From Apostichopus japonicus (Eukaryota; Echinodermata; Holothuroidea; Aspidochirotida; Stichopodidae): a stretch of 64,000 nucleotides of DNA. The translations under genes were made by a program, and so were the position numbers. The DNA lies in contig NC_092572.1 in assembly GCF_037975245.1 (NCBI RefSeq), positions 19,183,989-19,247,988 of the forward strand, given 5' to 3'. The notes under the pieces are model-generated. The model searched no databases and was not told the origin of the DNA. It was given only the letters and a program-made list of their open reading frames with translations. This document shows positions 23,301 through 35,183 of this stretch, piece by piece; the first letter of the stretch is position 1; every line of letters starts with the position of its first letter.

Positions 23301-23889
23301 GTCAAGGATGATTGTTGATTTTGTGTCCCTCTTTCATTTGTACTGTACATGCAGTAGTTTTGTCCCATGACACCACCTGTGAAACCAAAAAAAAAACAAC
23401 AAAATACAAAATGATATGTAAGCTAAAATGTGTTTTTTTTTTGCAAGTAATTCCTAATATATCTGTAGACCTTGTAAAGATAAATCGTTGTGTTTGGTTT
23501 TGAGTTACAGGGTACTTGGTTCTCCCTACTGGCACAGAGTCCAATTATAATCGTGTCATCGTTACTGTTCACAATTTATGAACCTATGGAATTTTTTTTT
23601 ATGATGAAGTTTCAAATTTCAGGATGATGCATGCATTGCATCAAAACTGAAACTAAAACTACTACAGACTGGCAGTGAGGAGTTTTATTTTGAACCCTAC
23701 AGCTAGATGTGTATCATTAATCTATCAATATATAGGTATACCTGTACTGTGGGCTTTATATGGGTCACACATGTTGGTCATCAGGTGACCACCAGGTGTC
23801 CACTGATCAGTAGGCCTACATGGTCGATTACAATGTTAAGAGCAGGTTGAAAAGTTGAGAAATCTGATCTGTAACTATATATTTTTATT
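20301..23889. other. No gene seen
   Basis: AT-rich. It includes a TTAA-adjacent segment (22716-22793) beginning AGGAGACAC that may be a deleted MITE, and a run of AAATATGAAAATAT units near 23085-23125. Confidence 0.55.
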
Positions 23890-24130
23890 TAACAAACAAG
23901 TGCTAATACCGGAGGCTTACACGTCGGGTGGCATCCAATTCAACATTTTAACTCAAATTAGGAATCTTTTCAATTTAGAAAGTCATTTCAGATGGGAAAA
24001 CCGTAGATTGCTCTTGGATGAAAAACCCATCTTACTATGACCCGGCCGGGAATCAAACCCCGAACCTCCCGATTGCCAAGCCTCATTGCTTCAAATGCCA
24101 CCGCCTTTATCCACTCGGCCACAGCACCGG
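23890..24130 (-). mobile_element. tRNA-derived SINE with Ser/Leu-type tRNA head
   Basis: Read on the minus strand, 24130-24041 resembles a class II tRNA: box A GTGGCCGAGTGGATAAAGG, an extra-arm-like segment, and box B GGTTCGGGGTTTGATTCCC. A body follows with GTTTTTCATCCAAGAGCAAT and TTTGAGTTAAAATGTTGA. The body (23916-24041) is shared with the copy at 4267-4391, proving a dispersed family. The anticodon arm does not pair properly, so this is not a functional tRNA. An AT-rich tail follows at the low-coordinate end. Confidence 0.8.
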
Positions 24131-24342
24131 TTAAAGTCAATTACCTAAATTATGGCAAATTACCAATAAATTGCCACTTTTTTGGTTTAGTAACAGTTTT
24201 AACATTTTATGATGCTGGTAATGCATGAAGCATAACTGCATCAAGCTTGCTACATTTTAATTTTCCAAATTTGATCTCTGGAGATTTATAGTGGACTTTA
24301 AGGTCTGTATACAGTAGATATAGTTCATGAACTTGTGCACAG

Positions 24343-24789
24343 ATATGGCAAGCCATGTGGAACAAACACCGCATAATATATCCGCGTATTAATTCGAATA
24401 TATACGCGTATTAATTGGAATATACATGTGTTGTACATGTGCATAATTTTGCTGTTTGAAGCGATCTCGCGAGCCCGCCAAAATATTTATCGTTGATATA
24501 TGTACACAGCAAGAGCGGAAATGTGTTTTCGTGTACATTCGAATTAATCCGTGCATATATGGATTTAATCCCCATATGTATTCGAATTAATACGTGTATA
24601 TATTCGAATTAATACGTGTATATATTCGAATTAATATCCGTGTATATATTCGAATTAATATGCGGATATATTTAAGCCATATGATTGGCTAATAATATAT
24701 ACGCGTATATATTCCAATTAATACGCGTATAAATTCCAATTAATACGCTGATTAATTATGCGGTGTTTGTCCCACATGGCTTGCCATAT
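24343..24789. mobile_element. Fold-back (palindromic) MITE
   Basis: The left end ATATGGCAAGCCATGTGG, continuing ACAAACACCGCATAAT, is repeated inverted at the right end with one mismatch over about 35 bp. Imperfect symmetry continues inward through alternating GCGTATTAATT and AATTAATACGC blocks, making most of the 447 bp self-complementary. ACAG occurs directly outside both ends and may be a 4-bp target duplication. The centre carries four near-identical ATTCGAATTAATACGTG-type units. No ORF. Confidence 0.75.
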
Positions 24790-25138
24790 ACAGAGCACAT
24801 GGGGCATATCCCCTACCAGCCAGCCCTTGAATCACCTGCACTGTATCGTATGTACATCCTCCTTGATCTCATACAGTGTTGTCATTTATAAGGCATATCA
24901 CATGAATTGCTCTCTTTGTGAATTTATGTGCTGCCGGGCATTTATCATAGATCCATCATACTGTTAAAGTTGAATACTTTCTGCTCAAATGAACTTGCAA
25001 AGAGATTTAGGGGACTTTGAAAACTTGGAAACTACAAAGATTGTTTATCCTTTACATTATATTTTTTATGGTACTGTATACTGTAGACTGGGAGAAAGAG
25101 GTAAAAGTATTATCTTACTTTGTGTGACATTGACTTTT

Positions 25139-25431
25139 GAGAGTTTTGTATAGTACTTATCAGTGATATACAGTTAGTAGAATGACTAAATCTTGTAGGT
25201 TTTCACTAAATTGAGATTTGGACAAGTTTATCAGTGATGTACAGTAAGTAGAATGACTAAATTTTGTAGGTTTTCACTATTTGAGTTTTGTATAGTACTT
25301 ATCAGTGATGTACAGTAGGATGACTAAATCTTGTAGGTTTTCACTAAATTGAGATTTGGACAAGTTTATCAGTGATGTACAGTAGAATGACTAAATCTTG
25401 TAGGTTTTCACTATTTTGAGTTTTGTATAGT
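25139..25431. repeat. Tandem array with two alternating unit types
   Basis: Four units of about 70 bp sharing TATCAGTGAT.TACAGTA, GAATGACTAAAT.TTGTAGG and TTTTCACTA. They alternate between leaders GAGTTTTGTATAGTACT and GAGATTTGGACAAGTT, so the higher-order unit is about 140 bp. Confidence 0.88.
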
Positions 25432-27245
25432 TACACTTGTTTTCAATTTATTAATTTACTCTTATTCTTACATAGCGCCACATACACAAAAATATGATCT
25501 CAGAGCACTTTACCAACAAAGCTTCAAATTTGATACAGCGATAAATATTAAATATTTAAACAGCAATAAAATAGTCAACATCAAACAAGTGACACAGAAA
25601 CGGGGAAATTAACCCTTCCAAAAAAAAATACAAAAAAATACAAATAACTAAACAGTAATGAAAGCAACATGACAAGAGTCCTTTAATGTGTTATATATTG
25701 CAAACTGCTGGTTGTATGTGTACATAACACAACTAAGTTTATAGTGACTTCAAACCTTTCTCTATCCACCTCCACCTAGTAGTATTATATCAGACCTACA
25801 GTATATATATATAACTGTAGAATCCAATCGGTAAAACCATCACTGGAGGTATAGTGCACAGTCAAAGGGAACAGTTAATAAATCAAAACTATTAAATATT
25901 CTTTAGAGGCACGTGGTGCAGTATATGGCTAACAATAGTCCCTATTATAATGAAGATTCGTTCAATTTGTAAAGTCACTGTTTCTGCATATGTTGACGTA
26001 TTATTGCCATCAGTCAATCAGGATGTTTGTAATGTCAGTGAAGCTGCCGGCAGAAAATGTGTCAAAGCAGCAGAATGGAATCAATAATTAATCATTCCAT
26101 TTTTTCTCAATACCTTATGTTTCTTGGATAGACAGCAAGGGGGGGGGGGGAGGGATACAATATATTCCTGCAGGCATTCTTGCTTTTACGTTTATTGTGC
26201 CGATATAGCTTATGAACACAGTTTCAATGGGTCCTATTTTATAACTTTCATATTCAGTAAACTGTTTTCTGCACAAAACCTAGAATTGTTTTAATATTTT
26301 TTTTATCCTGTTCCAGATGGTGTGTGTGTCTTTTATAGATTTTAACTTTCAGCCTCGTCAATGTACAGTGCAACTTATGACAACGTTTTTTGCGCCGATT
26401 TCGATTTTGCAAATTAAGTTTTTGATGTAAGCCTGCTGTTGCTGGTGCATGAATTCGTTATGAGTATGTTAATATTAGGTAAGGTTAATTATTGAAGCAT
26501 TGTATTGAAAGCTTTCTTGAAATTTGTCATGTATATTGCTGACAAATGTCATGTATATTTCTTAAAAATATCTGTTGAAAACATTTATCATAATGTAAAG
26601 GAATAATGTTTGCTAGTGCTCAAATGTATGACATCAGGGGACACACCATGATGAATACATCTGTTTGTTTTCAATTTTTGTTAGGTTCTCAAGGTAGGGA
26701 TGTTCATAACAGTGTTTTATTGGTCTTTCTCTATGAGCAAAAGAAATGAAAACTTTCCTGTATTGCCTTGGCTTTGATAAATTTAGGTCCCAATCCAGGA
26801 TCTTCCGTGAGGAATGAGCCAAGACCCCCACCAGACAACTACCGAGCTTCAGAATGGATGATCAGAAAGTATGAATAGCTAGCTACTGTAGCTACTGTTG
26901 ACTACGGACTAAGACGTTACATAAACAACAACAAAAATTACACAATCCATCACTGTCCGTAAGCTCCAAAGTGGACGGAAAAAGTTTCAAAGTTTGGTAA
27001 AACCCCACCAAAGATTTTTTTTGAAACCCATTTTTAGGTCATGCCACATACAGCAGGTTTTGTTTACCATGGTTGTAGTGGACTATACACACGTTGATGC
27101 TATTAACATACATGTGTTAAATCGGAAATGTCGAGCAGTACAGTGTAAGAAACAACAACAGCATTAGTTTCATGAGTCAAGGAACTTTTTACGAATGGTT
27201 AATGTAATTACAGGTCTGCTAAATCAACTTGTTAAGTATCATTTG

Positions 27246-27355
27246 ATTTGATGGATGGGATATATGCCAAGAAGGTTTGCTCTTAATACCTATTATTCTA
27301 ATTTGATGGATGGGATATATGCCAAGAAGGTTTGCTCTTAATACCTATTATTCTC
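27246..27355. repeat. Exact tandem duplication, 55-bp unit
   Basis: ATTTGATGGATGGGATATAT, GCCAAGAAGGTTTGCTC, TTAATACCTATTATTCT, twice without visible change, so a recent event. Confidence 0.95.
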
Positions 27356-27658
27356 ATGATGCTGGTGACAGTATCTTGAGCATACACTGTTTTGAAAGGA
27401 CAACATTTTTCAGATTCCAGGCAAACTCGTTTTACATACACGTCTTAAAGCAACTGCTCGTAGGATTCGCCGATGTTCACCAGTCATGACCACTACGTCC
27501 TAGTTATCACTCAAAATGACATTGCTAAATATTTATCATAATATAATATAGAGCTTATTAATATTGTCATCGAGGAGGGAGTAATGAAACCAACATTCTG
27601 TCACTCAGAGGCCATTTTTTTTCATATGAATATTATAATCACATAAAGCAAAATTTAC

Positions 27659-27753
27659 TTCGCTCGGTGCTTACCTGTCTCCCCACAACCTAATAGCATC
27701 CTCGTTCTACTGTGCCTACAGTAGAATGTCCTAGTAACCTTTTAACACATAAT
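27659..27753 (+). repeat. Dispersed TTACCTGTCTCC repeat, copy B
   Basis: Contains GCTTACCTGTCTCCCCACAA, TTCTACTGTGCCTACAG and TAACCTTTTAACACA, matching the first two thirds of copy A. A short third piece (CACTTACCTGTCTTCTCACA) is at 27866-27904, beyond a 100-bp spacer. Confidence 0.6.
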
Positions 27754-30700
27754 CACATAAAGCAAATTATGGGAGACTTTCAAACTTTTTGATATTTCTT
27801 CTCCATTATTAGTGTTCAAGGTGACAATCATAGATAAACTGCATTATGAGAAGTTCCATTGCTTGCATCACTTACCTGTCTTCTCACAACTGTGGCACTC
27901 ATTCTACAGAATCATGGAATTTAAAAAAAAAAAAAATGACCAAAAATCAAATTTTACACGAAACAGCTGTAAAGCATGTTGGTTTAATAGACAGTTGTTT
28001 ATTATGTCTGTAAACAAAGAACAAAAGTATCTAAGTAATCTCCTTGTAACTGGGTTTTTTGTGTATCTTACATATACAGTACTTAGAACAATCTGCAGAC
28101 ATTTGCCTTCGAGTAATGTCACTGCAAAGTCTTTAAATGCAGAGAGTTCACAGTTTGTTTAGACTGCCAAAAAAATTGACAACTGTCGCTCTTCGTTTGT
28201 CAACGTGTAACTGTGTACAAACTCAACCATGATAGGCAGCCAAAATTATAGCCAATGTTTGCTTTTAAAAACGACAAGCTTTTTTGCTGGAGTCGAATGT
28301 CGAGAATGAAATCGCTCAGTCACTTTACATTTACAGTCACTGCTTTAACACATCCGTTCCTCGACGACGAACGAGGGATTTTTGCCAAGAGAACAATTTT
28401 GACATTATAATATCGAATCACCGACAGTGCGTTTGAGAGCCATTGGAATTGACAGGTCCATTTCCTTTGAGCTTTGGAGTGGGAAAGTTGCCACATCTTA
28501 CACTGCTCGATCAATGGGTAACCATTGTCTAGAATCTGTCTTTTCCAGCATTTGATTTGTTTTAATAAAGTTCTGTCACTTTTTCATTCGTGCCTCTGGA
28601 TCGTAGTCTAAACCGTCTACCCGATTCTTTGCTCTGTCTTTACGTGTTCTTCCAGAATCTGGGCAGCTTTTTATTCAGTTTGGAATATATGATTCGTCAT
28701 AAATTTGTTTTCGGGGATTATTTTACTAATTGATCTGCACCGTCTGTGTTGTTTTGGAACTTTTTTTTTTTTTTGATGGGAGACGTCTTTTTCCCTCTCT
28801 TTCTCAGTCTTTTAAGAAAAATCTTAAATTTTGTTGGAGTAAAATTTTGAAGAGCCCTCCCGTTCGAATCAATCCGTGGATTTATGCTTTTTCAAAGTTT
28901 CGTTACAGTCTGATAATTTCTACCTGATAGCTTGTAGGAGTATCTTGTGCCCATGGTAACCATCCTAAACAGATAAATTTGTTCCTCCCTTGATTGAGAG
29001 GTTGGGACAAGATCTTGTGTGGTTTTGCTGTGGAGTATCTCATTTATAGGTAATAAAACTACTGTGTGTCTTTCAGTTAATTACAAAATCTTATTCCAAA
29101 TTTATTATATGGGAATTTCCCTTCGTTTAAAAAATGTACCTCTCTGTGGAGTTTAGAATGTCAGATACAGGTGAATTTGTAGCGTTCCTTGTCTTTGCGA
29201 CATATGTCTCAACAAGTACGAGAAAAAACAGTTCTGAAGAGAAGAAATTAATGTGAAAGTCAGCTTGCAGATTGAGCTTCATTGTACGATTTTGCCCAAG
29301 TTTTGTTTGGAAATAATAAATTATCTATGATTAATACTAGTATTAGTATGACAGATATCTGTCTGACAAAAACTGTTTTCAGTCAAATTCCTGTGGAATT
29401 CCATTGATCAGCAAAATATCTGGAAAGTTTGATAATCTGAAGTGTGACCACCTTGAATACAATCTTAGTTTCATGAAGACTGAGGAGGTTTGGTATTAAC
29501 TAGTTGTTGGAATTTGGTAAACTCCCAACCCCCTCCCCCCACCCTCCCCCACCTCCTCCTACATCACACACAGCTTCCCCACCTCCTAAGAAAGAGAATT
29601 AAAAAAAATCAGATTTTTAGCAATGATTATGTTAAAAATTTGATACTGAAAAACTGAAATCTTGGATATATAGTCAAATAAAGATTTTTCAAACGAAGGA
29701 AGAATCAAAATGAAAATGAAAATTTAATTATTGTAATAAATATATAGAAATGTCTGATTGATAATTTATTAAAATTGAACATTCATTAGTGACTAGCTTA
29801 TGAATATTACTTTGTATGTAATTCACTATTAAGAGGGTGTGGTTTCAACTTGAAATTCTTAGTTTGAGCTTGCATGGCTTTGAAATTTATAATACAGTCC
29901 TGAAGGATTTTGTAGTGCATACATAACGTTACCACAAAAACATAGGAATATAAACTTTAAATAGCATATTTAAATGAGAAAGTGTAGGTTTTAAAAACAT
30001 GAAAATTATTAGTATTTTTTTTGGAAGATCAATGACATTAGAAGGATAGTAGGTCAAATTGAGTTATAATGTTGTAAATGTTTGATATGGTGGTATGTAT
30101 GTTCTACAAGATTGGAATATCATGCAATCTTTATAGCCCCCTAATGACCCTCCTACTGGCATGTGTAGCATACAGTGTACTAGGTGAATCATGTTACCCA
30201 TTGTGTACTTCAGCAGTTCTCTAAAAACAACATGCAATATAAATCACATTACAACTAGTAAAGATATATAAATATATGCTGTGTGACTAAGTATTGCAGT
30301 ATGCCATAGCATTTATAGCATATGATATTAATATGACCAGTCACTACGTAATTGGAAACAAAGGAGATATGATTAAGTATAATATTTTCTTAATGGGAGA
30401 GGGGTGGGGGTGGGGGAAATGTACCCTCAGACCCAAACATAGTATACTTTTAAAGGCTTAAATTTACAATTTGTACAAACAAATGTGTGTTCGTTTTAAG
30501 AGTCCCACAGTGGATTCATGGACTGTGTTATCAACCATGCAGTGTTAAAATATCTTTGTACTGTAAGTTATAATGCTCTATGTGTGTTTTGTTGGGATAT
30601 GTACATGCTACGGAAAATAACTTGAATCTTTGTAGACATAGTAAATATTTGATTTAAATTGTAGGTATCTTCAGCCAAATTTTTTCTGACTGCACTTTTG

Positions 30701-33156
30701 TATTTACACAATAGTCTAAAAAAAATATGGTTCATTGTATATATATGACTCACAGGAATAAGAAAAGTTTCATGAAAAATACCTGATTTGTTTATTGAAA
30801 ATTGGGAATCAGCCATGCATTCTATCTGTTGAATAACTTTACATGCCTTTGCTATACATACTGGCAATATATACAGTATGCCTACACTTGCACAACTTCA
30901 GCTGTCAATAGTAAACACTATAACATGAACACTGTAAACATACAGGTAAACATACAGCATCTGCTCCTATGCATCATCGTTATTAAGCGACCTTGATCTT
31001 CAAAAAGTAGCAGACATACTGTAATAATTTGTTTGCTTTAAATCAATTGTCATATTCTTTCTGTTCCTCTCAGAGCAACTGTGTAATACTAGTCTGCTGC
31101 CCTCTATGTTCTATTATACAGTAGCTCTGGTAAACAATGTAACCAATAGATCATCAGTGAAATCAATGTACAGCACAGTATTAAACATCAAAACACATTT
31201 ACTGATATTGAAAACTAATTTACTAAATTAATTTTATTCCTCAATTACCTGTCATGAATATTTAAATATATTCGAGTAAAATCATTGACCATAAATTTCT
31301 GTTGGACATTTCTGTTTGCATATAATAATTAAGACGCACAAAATAAAAGATTATGATGTCATGATTTCATTAATTTGCATACTAATTGGTTGGTCTCTTG
31401 TAGGAAGAGTACATGATTCACTGTGCGTAGAAAAGCGGTAAAACCTAATACTGAACAGTAGTGTTAACCTACATCATTGTCTTATATGGTACGGAGATAA
31501 AAGTAGTAATAATAATTATTGATGAACAGTGTCCAACTGTACCCTAGATCATAGGAAGCCAAGTAAAAATGGTGGGTGGGGGGAGGGGGGCAGAGGGATG
31601 GGCAGGGGTGGAGTTTCATGCAAGAAATTTACGGGTGAATGAAACTAGGGAATAAAATATCTGGTAAAGCAAATTGCTATGCAAAAATAAGTCAACATTT
31701 ACTGTACAAAACTACGCACAGTACATGCAGCACATTTTTTTCTAGTTCCTCGGTTTTGTGATATGTATACATGCAAAACTTTACAAACCTGGATTTCACA
31801 AATTCTTTGTCAAATTTTGAACAATAAATTATATTCTATGGCAGGCTGATGATTATTGGTTGGCTTTGTTGCCTGTTATTTGTCATCGACCCCTGGTTTG
31901 GTTAAATGTCAATTTTTTTGGGAATTGTGCCAAATGACACACACACACACACAAAATAAAAAATTAAAAAAAATTAATAATTCAGCTATAATATACTGTA
32001 CAAAGTCAAATTGACAATAAAATATATAAAAGCCAAAGTAACTAAACTAAAAAAGGAAACATAAAGAAAGAAAATAAAAGGCAAAAGAGGAATGAAAATA
32101 TGAAAGAAATTTGTATACTGCATATGTTAATTACAGTATGATGTTATTATAATGGTGTTTGGTGCCCTGGATCTGCTAATGCCTAGGGGATCGGTGATGC
32201 ATGAATTACAGTTTGATCATGGTTGGGATATGGAACAGAAATTGTCACAAATTTTTGACCAAAAAATATGGAAATTACGGAATAGATAAAATTCCAATTA
32301 AAGCTGCCGTATAACCTGTAGACTGGAACGAATGGATTGCCGTGTCTTCGGTCGGAGGTAGCAACGCTCCATTGCAGCTACGTTATTAGCCTGTCATATA
32401 CTGTAGGGGTATAAATTATATATGCATTTGTGATGCCACTGCCTTAATTTACTGTGGTTTCCAAGATTACCTATATCTCCTCACAACCTAGGCTTTCTCC
32501 CTTTACACTCTAGTTTAACATACTGTACAAGCAAATAAACAAACTTCAGAGGTTAATATTATGTTGTCTCTGCTAGAAAGAGTCAAGACATGTTTAGCTG
32601 CTGGATGTTATGAAAAGGTTTATATCTTCCTAAGTTGTTACTGAAACATATTTACCCGAGATTAAGTCTCTCTTGGACGTGAGTCTGCTTTGGCATTGTA
32701 TGGTAATTTGGTTTCAGCTTAATTTCGCACCAAAGATGGCTGTTGTCATTGTAATTTCGTTCATAACGTGATATCTCAATAATTGTCGTTCCTGCAGTAT
32801 TGTTCACTGTCTGATGGCCGCCCTCTCTGTGGACTTCAATTTCAGTATTTTTTATGATCATGATCGTACAATACTTGGTTATGCTGGCAAGTTCATGCAT
32901 GGTTAAGCCCGCTAAGTTTAAAATCTTTCCAAGTTGTAAGAAAAATCATGTCGTAATTGACAAAACAGTTTCATGAAATGATCTTTTCTTGTACATGTCT
33001 AAGTTCTCCATTGGTATTGGTCATGTGGTTTAATTGTTTTGAATAAATTATGTCTGGATAAATTGACATTTTGGGATGTGACAGGCACATTTTCATGTTC
33101 TTGAATGTGATCCTTAAACCGTCGATTAATTTACGCCAGTCTCAATTATTTGCTCG

Positions 33157-33206
33157 ACTCCCTCGCTTACCTGTCTCCTCACACTCAATGGTTTCTCACT
33201 CTAGAT
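33157..33206 (+). repeat. Dispersed TTACCTGTCTCC repeat, short copy C
   Basis: CTCGCTTACCTGTCTCCTCA followed by a diverged TTTCTCACTCTAGATCC. It lies 26 bp before the hAT MITE. Confidence 0.5.
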
Positions 33207-33231
33207 CCTGTGTCAGCTATACTATCTAGAT

Positions 33232-33632
33232 CAGGGTTGTCCAACCTACGGCCCGCGGGCCACAGTCCGGCCCGCCGCAGGGTTGCGTCCGGCCCGCCAG
33301 AGATGCTCTACGGTGTGAGATTCTGGTGTCCAGATTTATTGATAACAGTTTGAAGCTATATCAGCAATCAATCAAACCTTCTGGGTAAAAAAAATGCATA
33401 CAGGTCAGTTTGTGTGACACTCTCAGCGGACGGGAGGGGGGGGGCTAGACTTTATTCATCTGTTTTATCAGGAAGGAAAATAAATCAGTGCGCTACGCGC
33501 GCAGTGCTCATATTTTGTTGCCTTGGGCTTCGGGCAAAAAATCGAAAAATCGAGCGTTAGGGTTCATGCTGTCCCCTCCTTCATCATAATCATTCCATGT
33601 GGCCCTCCTCTGCAAAAGGTTGGACAACCCTG
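33232..33632. mobile_element. hAT-type MITE with perfect 8-bp target site duplication
   Basis: A 401-bp non-autonomous element. The left end reads CAGGGTTGTCCAACCT and the right end is its exact inverse, giving 16-bp perfect terminal inverted repeats beginning CAGGG as in hAT transposons. It is flanked by identical 8-bp direct repeats, ATCTAGAT at 33224-33231 and at 33633-33640, the length typical of hAT insertion. The left end continues CGGCCCGCGGGCC, a sequence seen near the ends of many animal hAT elements. No transposase frame is present inside. Confidence 0.9.
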
Positions 33633-33640
33633 ATCTAGAT

Positions 33641-34985
33641 AGATTCTATATATATGTGAAAACCATTTAATGCCATCCTTTCTTGGTTCATCGGCCACTG
33701 TTAGGCGACTGGCCATCTTCAATGTTCTATCATTGTTAGTTAATTACCATCACCGTTAATTAATAATTGAACATCGTCGATGGACTGAGCAGGACTTCCC
33801 TAGAAAGTTTCGATCTTGGAAATGACATTCCATATGAAGGATCTTGGTTATGTTTCACTTACTGGTCTCACGAACGGATCTTTTCTTGTTGATGTTTTTT
33901 CAATCAGATTGTCCATGTGGTGGTATTGACGTTTAGATCATAATGTTTTGGATGTGACTGGCAGATTTTGATATATGCTTGAACACGATTGTTGTATTGT
34001 AGATTTTGGAGAAATGATCGGTCACTTTATCGGATGTAGTTGCCTTCCTTATTGCAGTACTGTACATATTGAGTTGATCCTTAAAATGTGTTGTTGGCAA
34101 CTGTTTTCAAGCATGAGATTAGATTCTATTCCAAATTAAGAAATGAATAATTGCTATAGACGAAAATAGAAATGGTTTAGTTTTTTCATTCTTTAAACTA
34201 TAGATTCTATTCCAAATTAAGAATTGAAGAATCCCTGGACAAACTAAAAATGGTTTAGTTTTCGTTTCTTTAAACTATCGATTCTATTCCAATTTAAGAA
34301 ATGGATAATACCTAGAAGGCTAGACGAAACTAAAAATGTTTAGTTTTGTTTTTTAATTTAAAGTTTAGATTCTATTCCAAAAATCGAATAATACTTAGAC
34401 GAAACCAAAAATGGTTGGTTTTAAGGTTTGTAAACTATTTTTGCGAGGGTATTAATGGGCAGTTTCCATTTATACTGTCGGGGTTACACACGCACCTAGC
34501 TCACAGGTGTACATGTTCTTGGAAGTTTTATGCTGCAGTCTAGCTTCATGTTCAATCCTGGCAAAAGTACCCCCCAAAAAAAAAAAATTGGTGGGAACTG
34601 ATCTAACATGACAGTTTAATTATCCATATTGATTTTGTTCAATCAGTAGTTATTGAAATTCAATAAACTGCTTTAAGGGACATTTCTATTTTTTTTATGG
34701 TTTTTGTCAAATTCTTTTCAATTTCTGAGAGTACAGTAGTTTGTTTTTGTTTGAAGAGGCTTTCGTTGACATGTCGTTGATCTATAATCCGACAAGTTCT
34801 GCTGTTTTTCTGAAATTGATTGAAATATTCTGGGGGTCTTGATATCCAGCTGTCATCTCCCCTTCTGCCTCTGCCTCTCTCTCTCTCTGGGTGAAATCTC
34901 TCAGATCTCTTTTGATATGACATTTGGTAGATATTTTGATCGATAAAGTCCCAGACCGGGCGGTTGCTGGGGAAAAGTGAAGGAA
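33641..34985 (+). promoter_or_regulatory. Region upstream of the probable first coding exon
   Basis: It holds the four-unit tandem array (34118-34436), an A-run at 34579, and a CT-rich tract ending CTCTCAG (34865-34905) that could be an acceptor for a spliced leader exon or an initiator-type element. No TATA box was assigned. Confidence 0.25.
34118..34436. repeat. Tandem array, four diverged units of 80-95 bp, just upstream of exon 1
   Basis: Units begin AGATTCTATTCCAAATTAAG and contain AAAAATGGTTTAGTTTT and CTTTAAACTAT. The array ends about 550 bp before the probable start codon. Confidence 0.88.
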
Positions 34986-35183
34986 ATGACCGAGCCAGAC
35001 ATAATACCCACTAATGGCAGTCGAGTGCAGTCTCTAATTAACATTTTTGAAAATCACGCTAACATGCAGCCGAGAAATGAAATTGGCAAGCGTCCTTCTT
35101 GCCCCTCCTCCCCTCCCCCAGGGGAGGACGGCGAAGTGGATAATGGTTGGTGCGTGTACGAACTCTCTCACTATAAGGATACG
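34986..35183 (+). CDS. PHLDB1: Probable first coding exon (start codon exon) of the PHLDB gene
   Basis: The exon is an ATG-initiated open frame of 66 codons ending at a strong donor, ACG|GTGAGT. An in-frame TAA at 34944-34946 lies upstream with no other ATG between, so 34986 is the natural start (context GAAATGA, purine at -3). The peptide is hydrophilic: a short helical-looking segment SRVQSLINIFENH near residues 11-23, a CPSSPPPGEDGE stretch, and then NGWCVYELSHYKDT at the end. I do not recognise it from vertebrate PHLDB proteins. It ends in phase 0, which fits the phase 0 start of the exon at 56272. A CT-rich tract followed by CTCTCAG near 34865-34905 could be the acceptor of a 5' UTR exon that continues into this one. 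It could instead belong to another transcript. It is somewhat richer in GC than its flanks. Confidence 0.6.

Larger units (their letters stand above)
25432..33156. other. No gene seen
   Basis: Apart from the 55-bp duplication and pieces of the dispersed TTACCTGTCTCC repeat, nothing structured was recognised. A higher-complexity segment at 28180-28520 has no convincing frame. Confidence 0.55.

Noticed and set aside
24041-24130. Functional tRNA-Ser or tRNA-Leu gene
   Set aside because: The anticodon stem does not pair and the sequence continues into a body shared with another locus, so it is a SINE head.
34660-34923. 87-codon minus-strand frame just upstream of and divergent to exon 1
   Set aside because: The Arg/Glu-rich start comes from the CT-rich tract, the rest is AT-derived Lys/Leu, and there is no homology or splice context.
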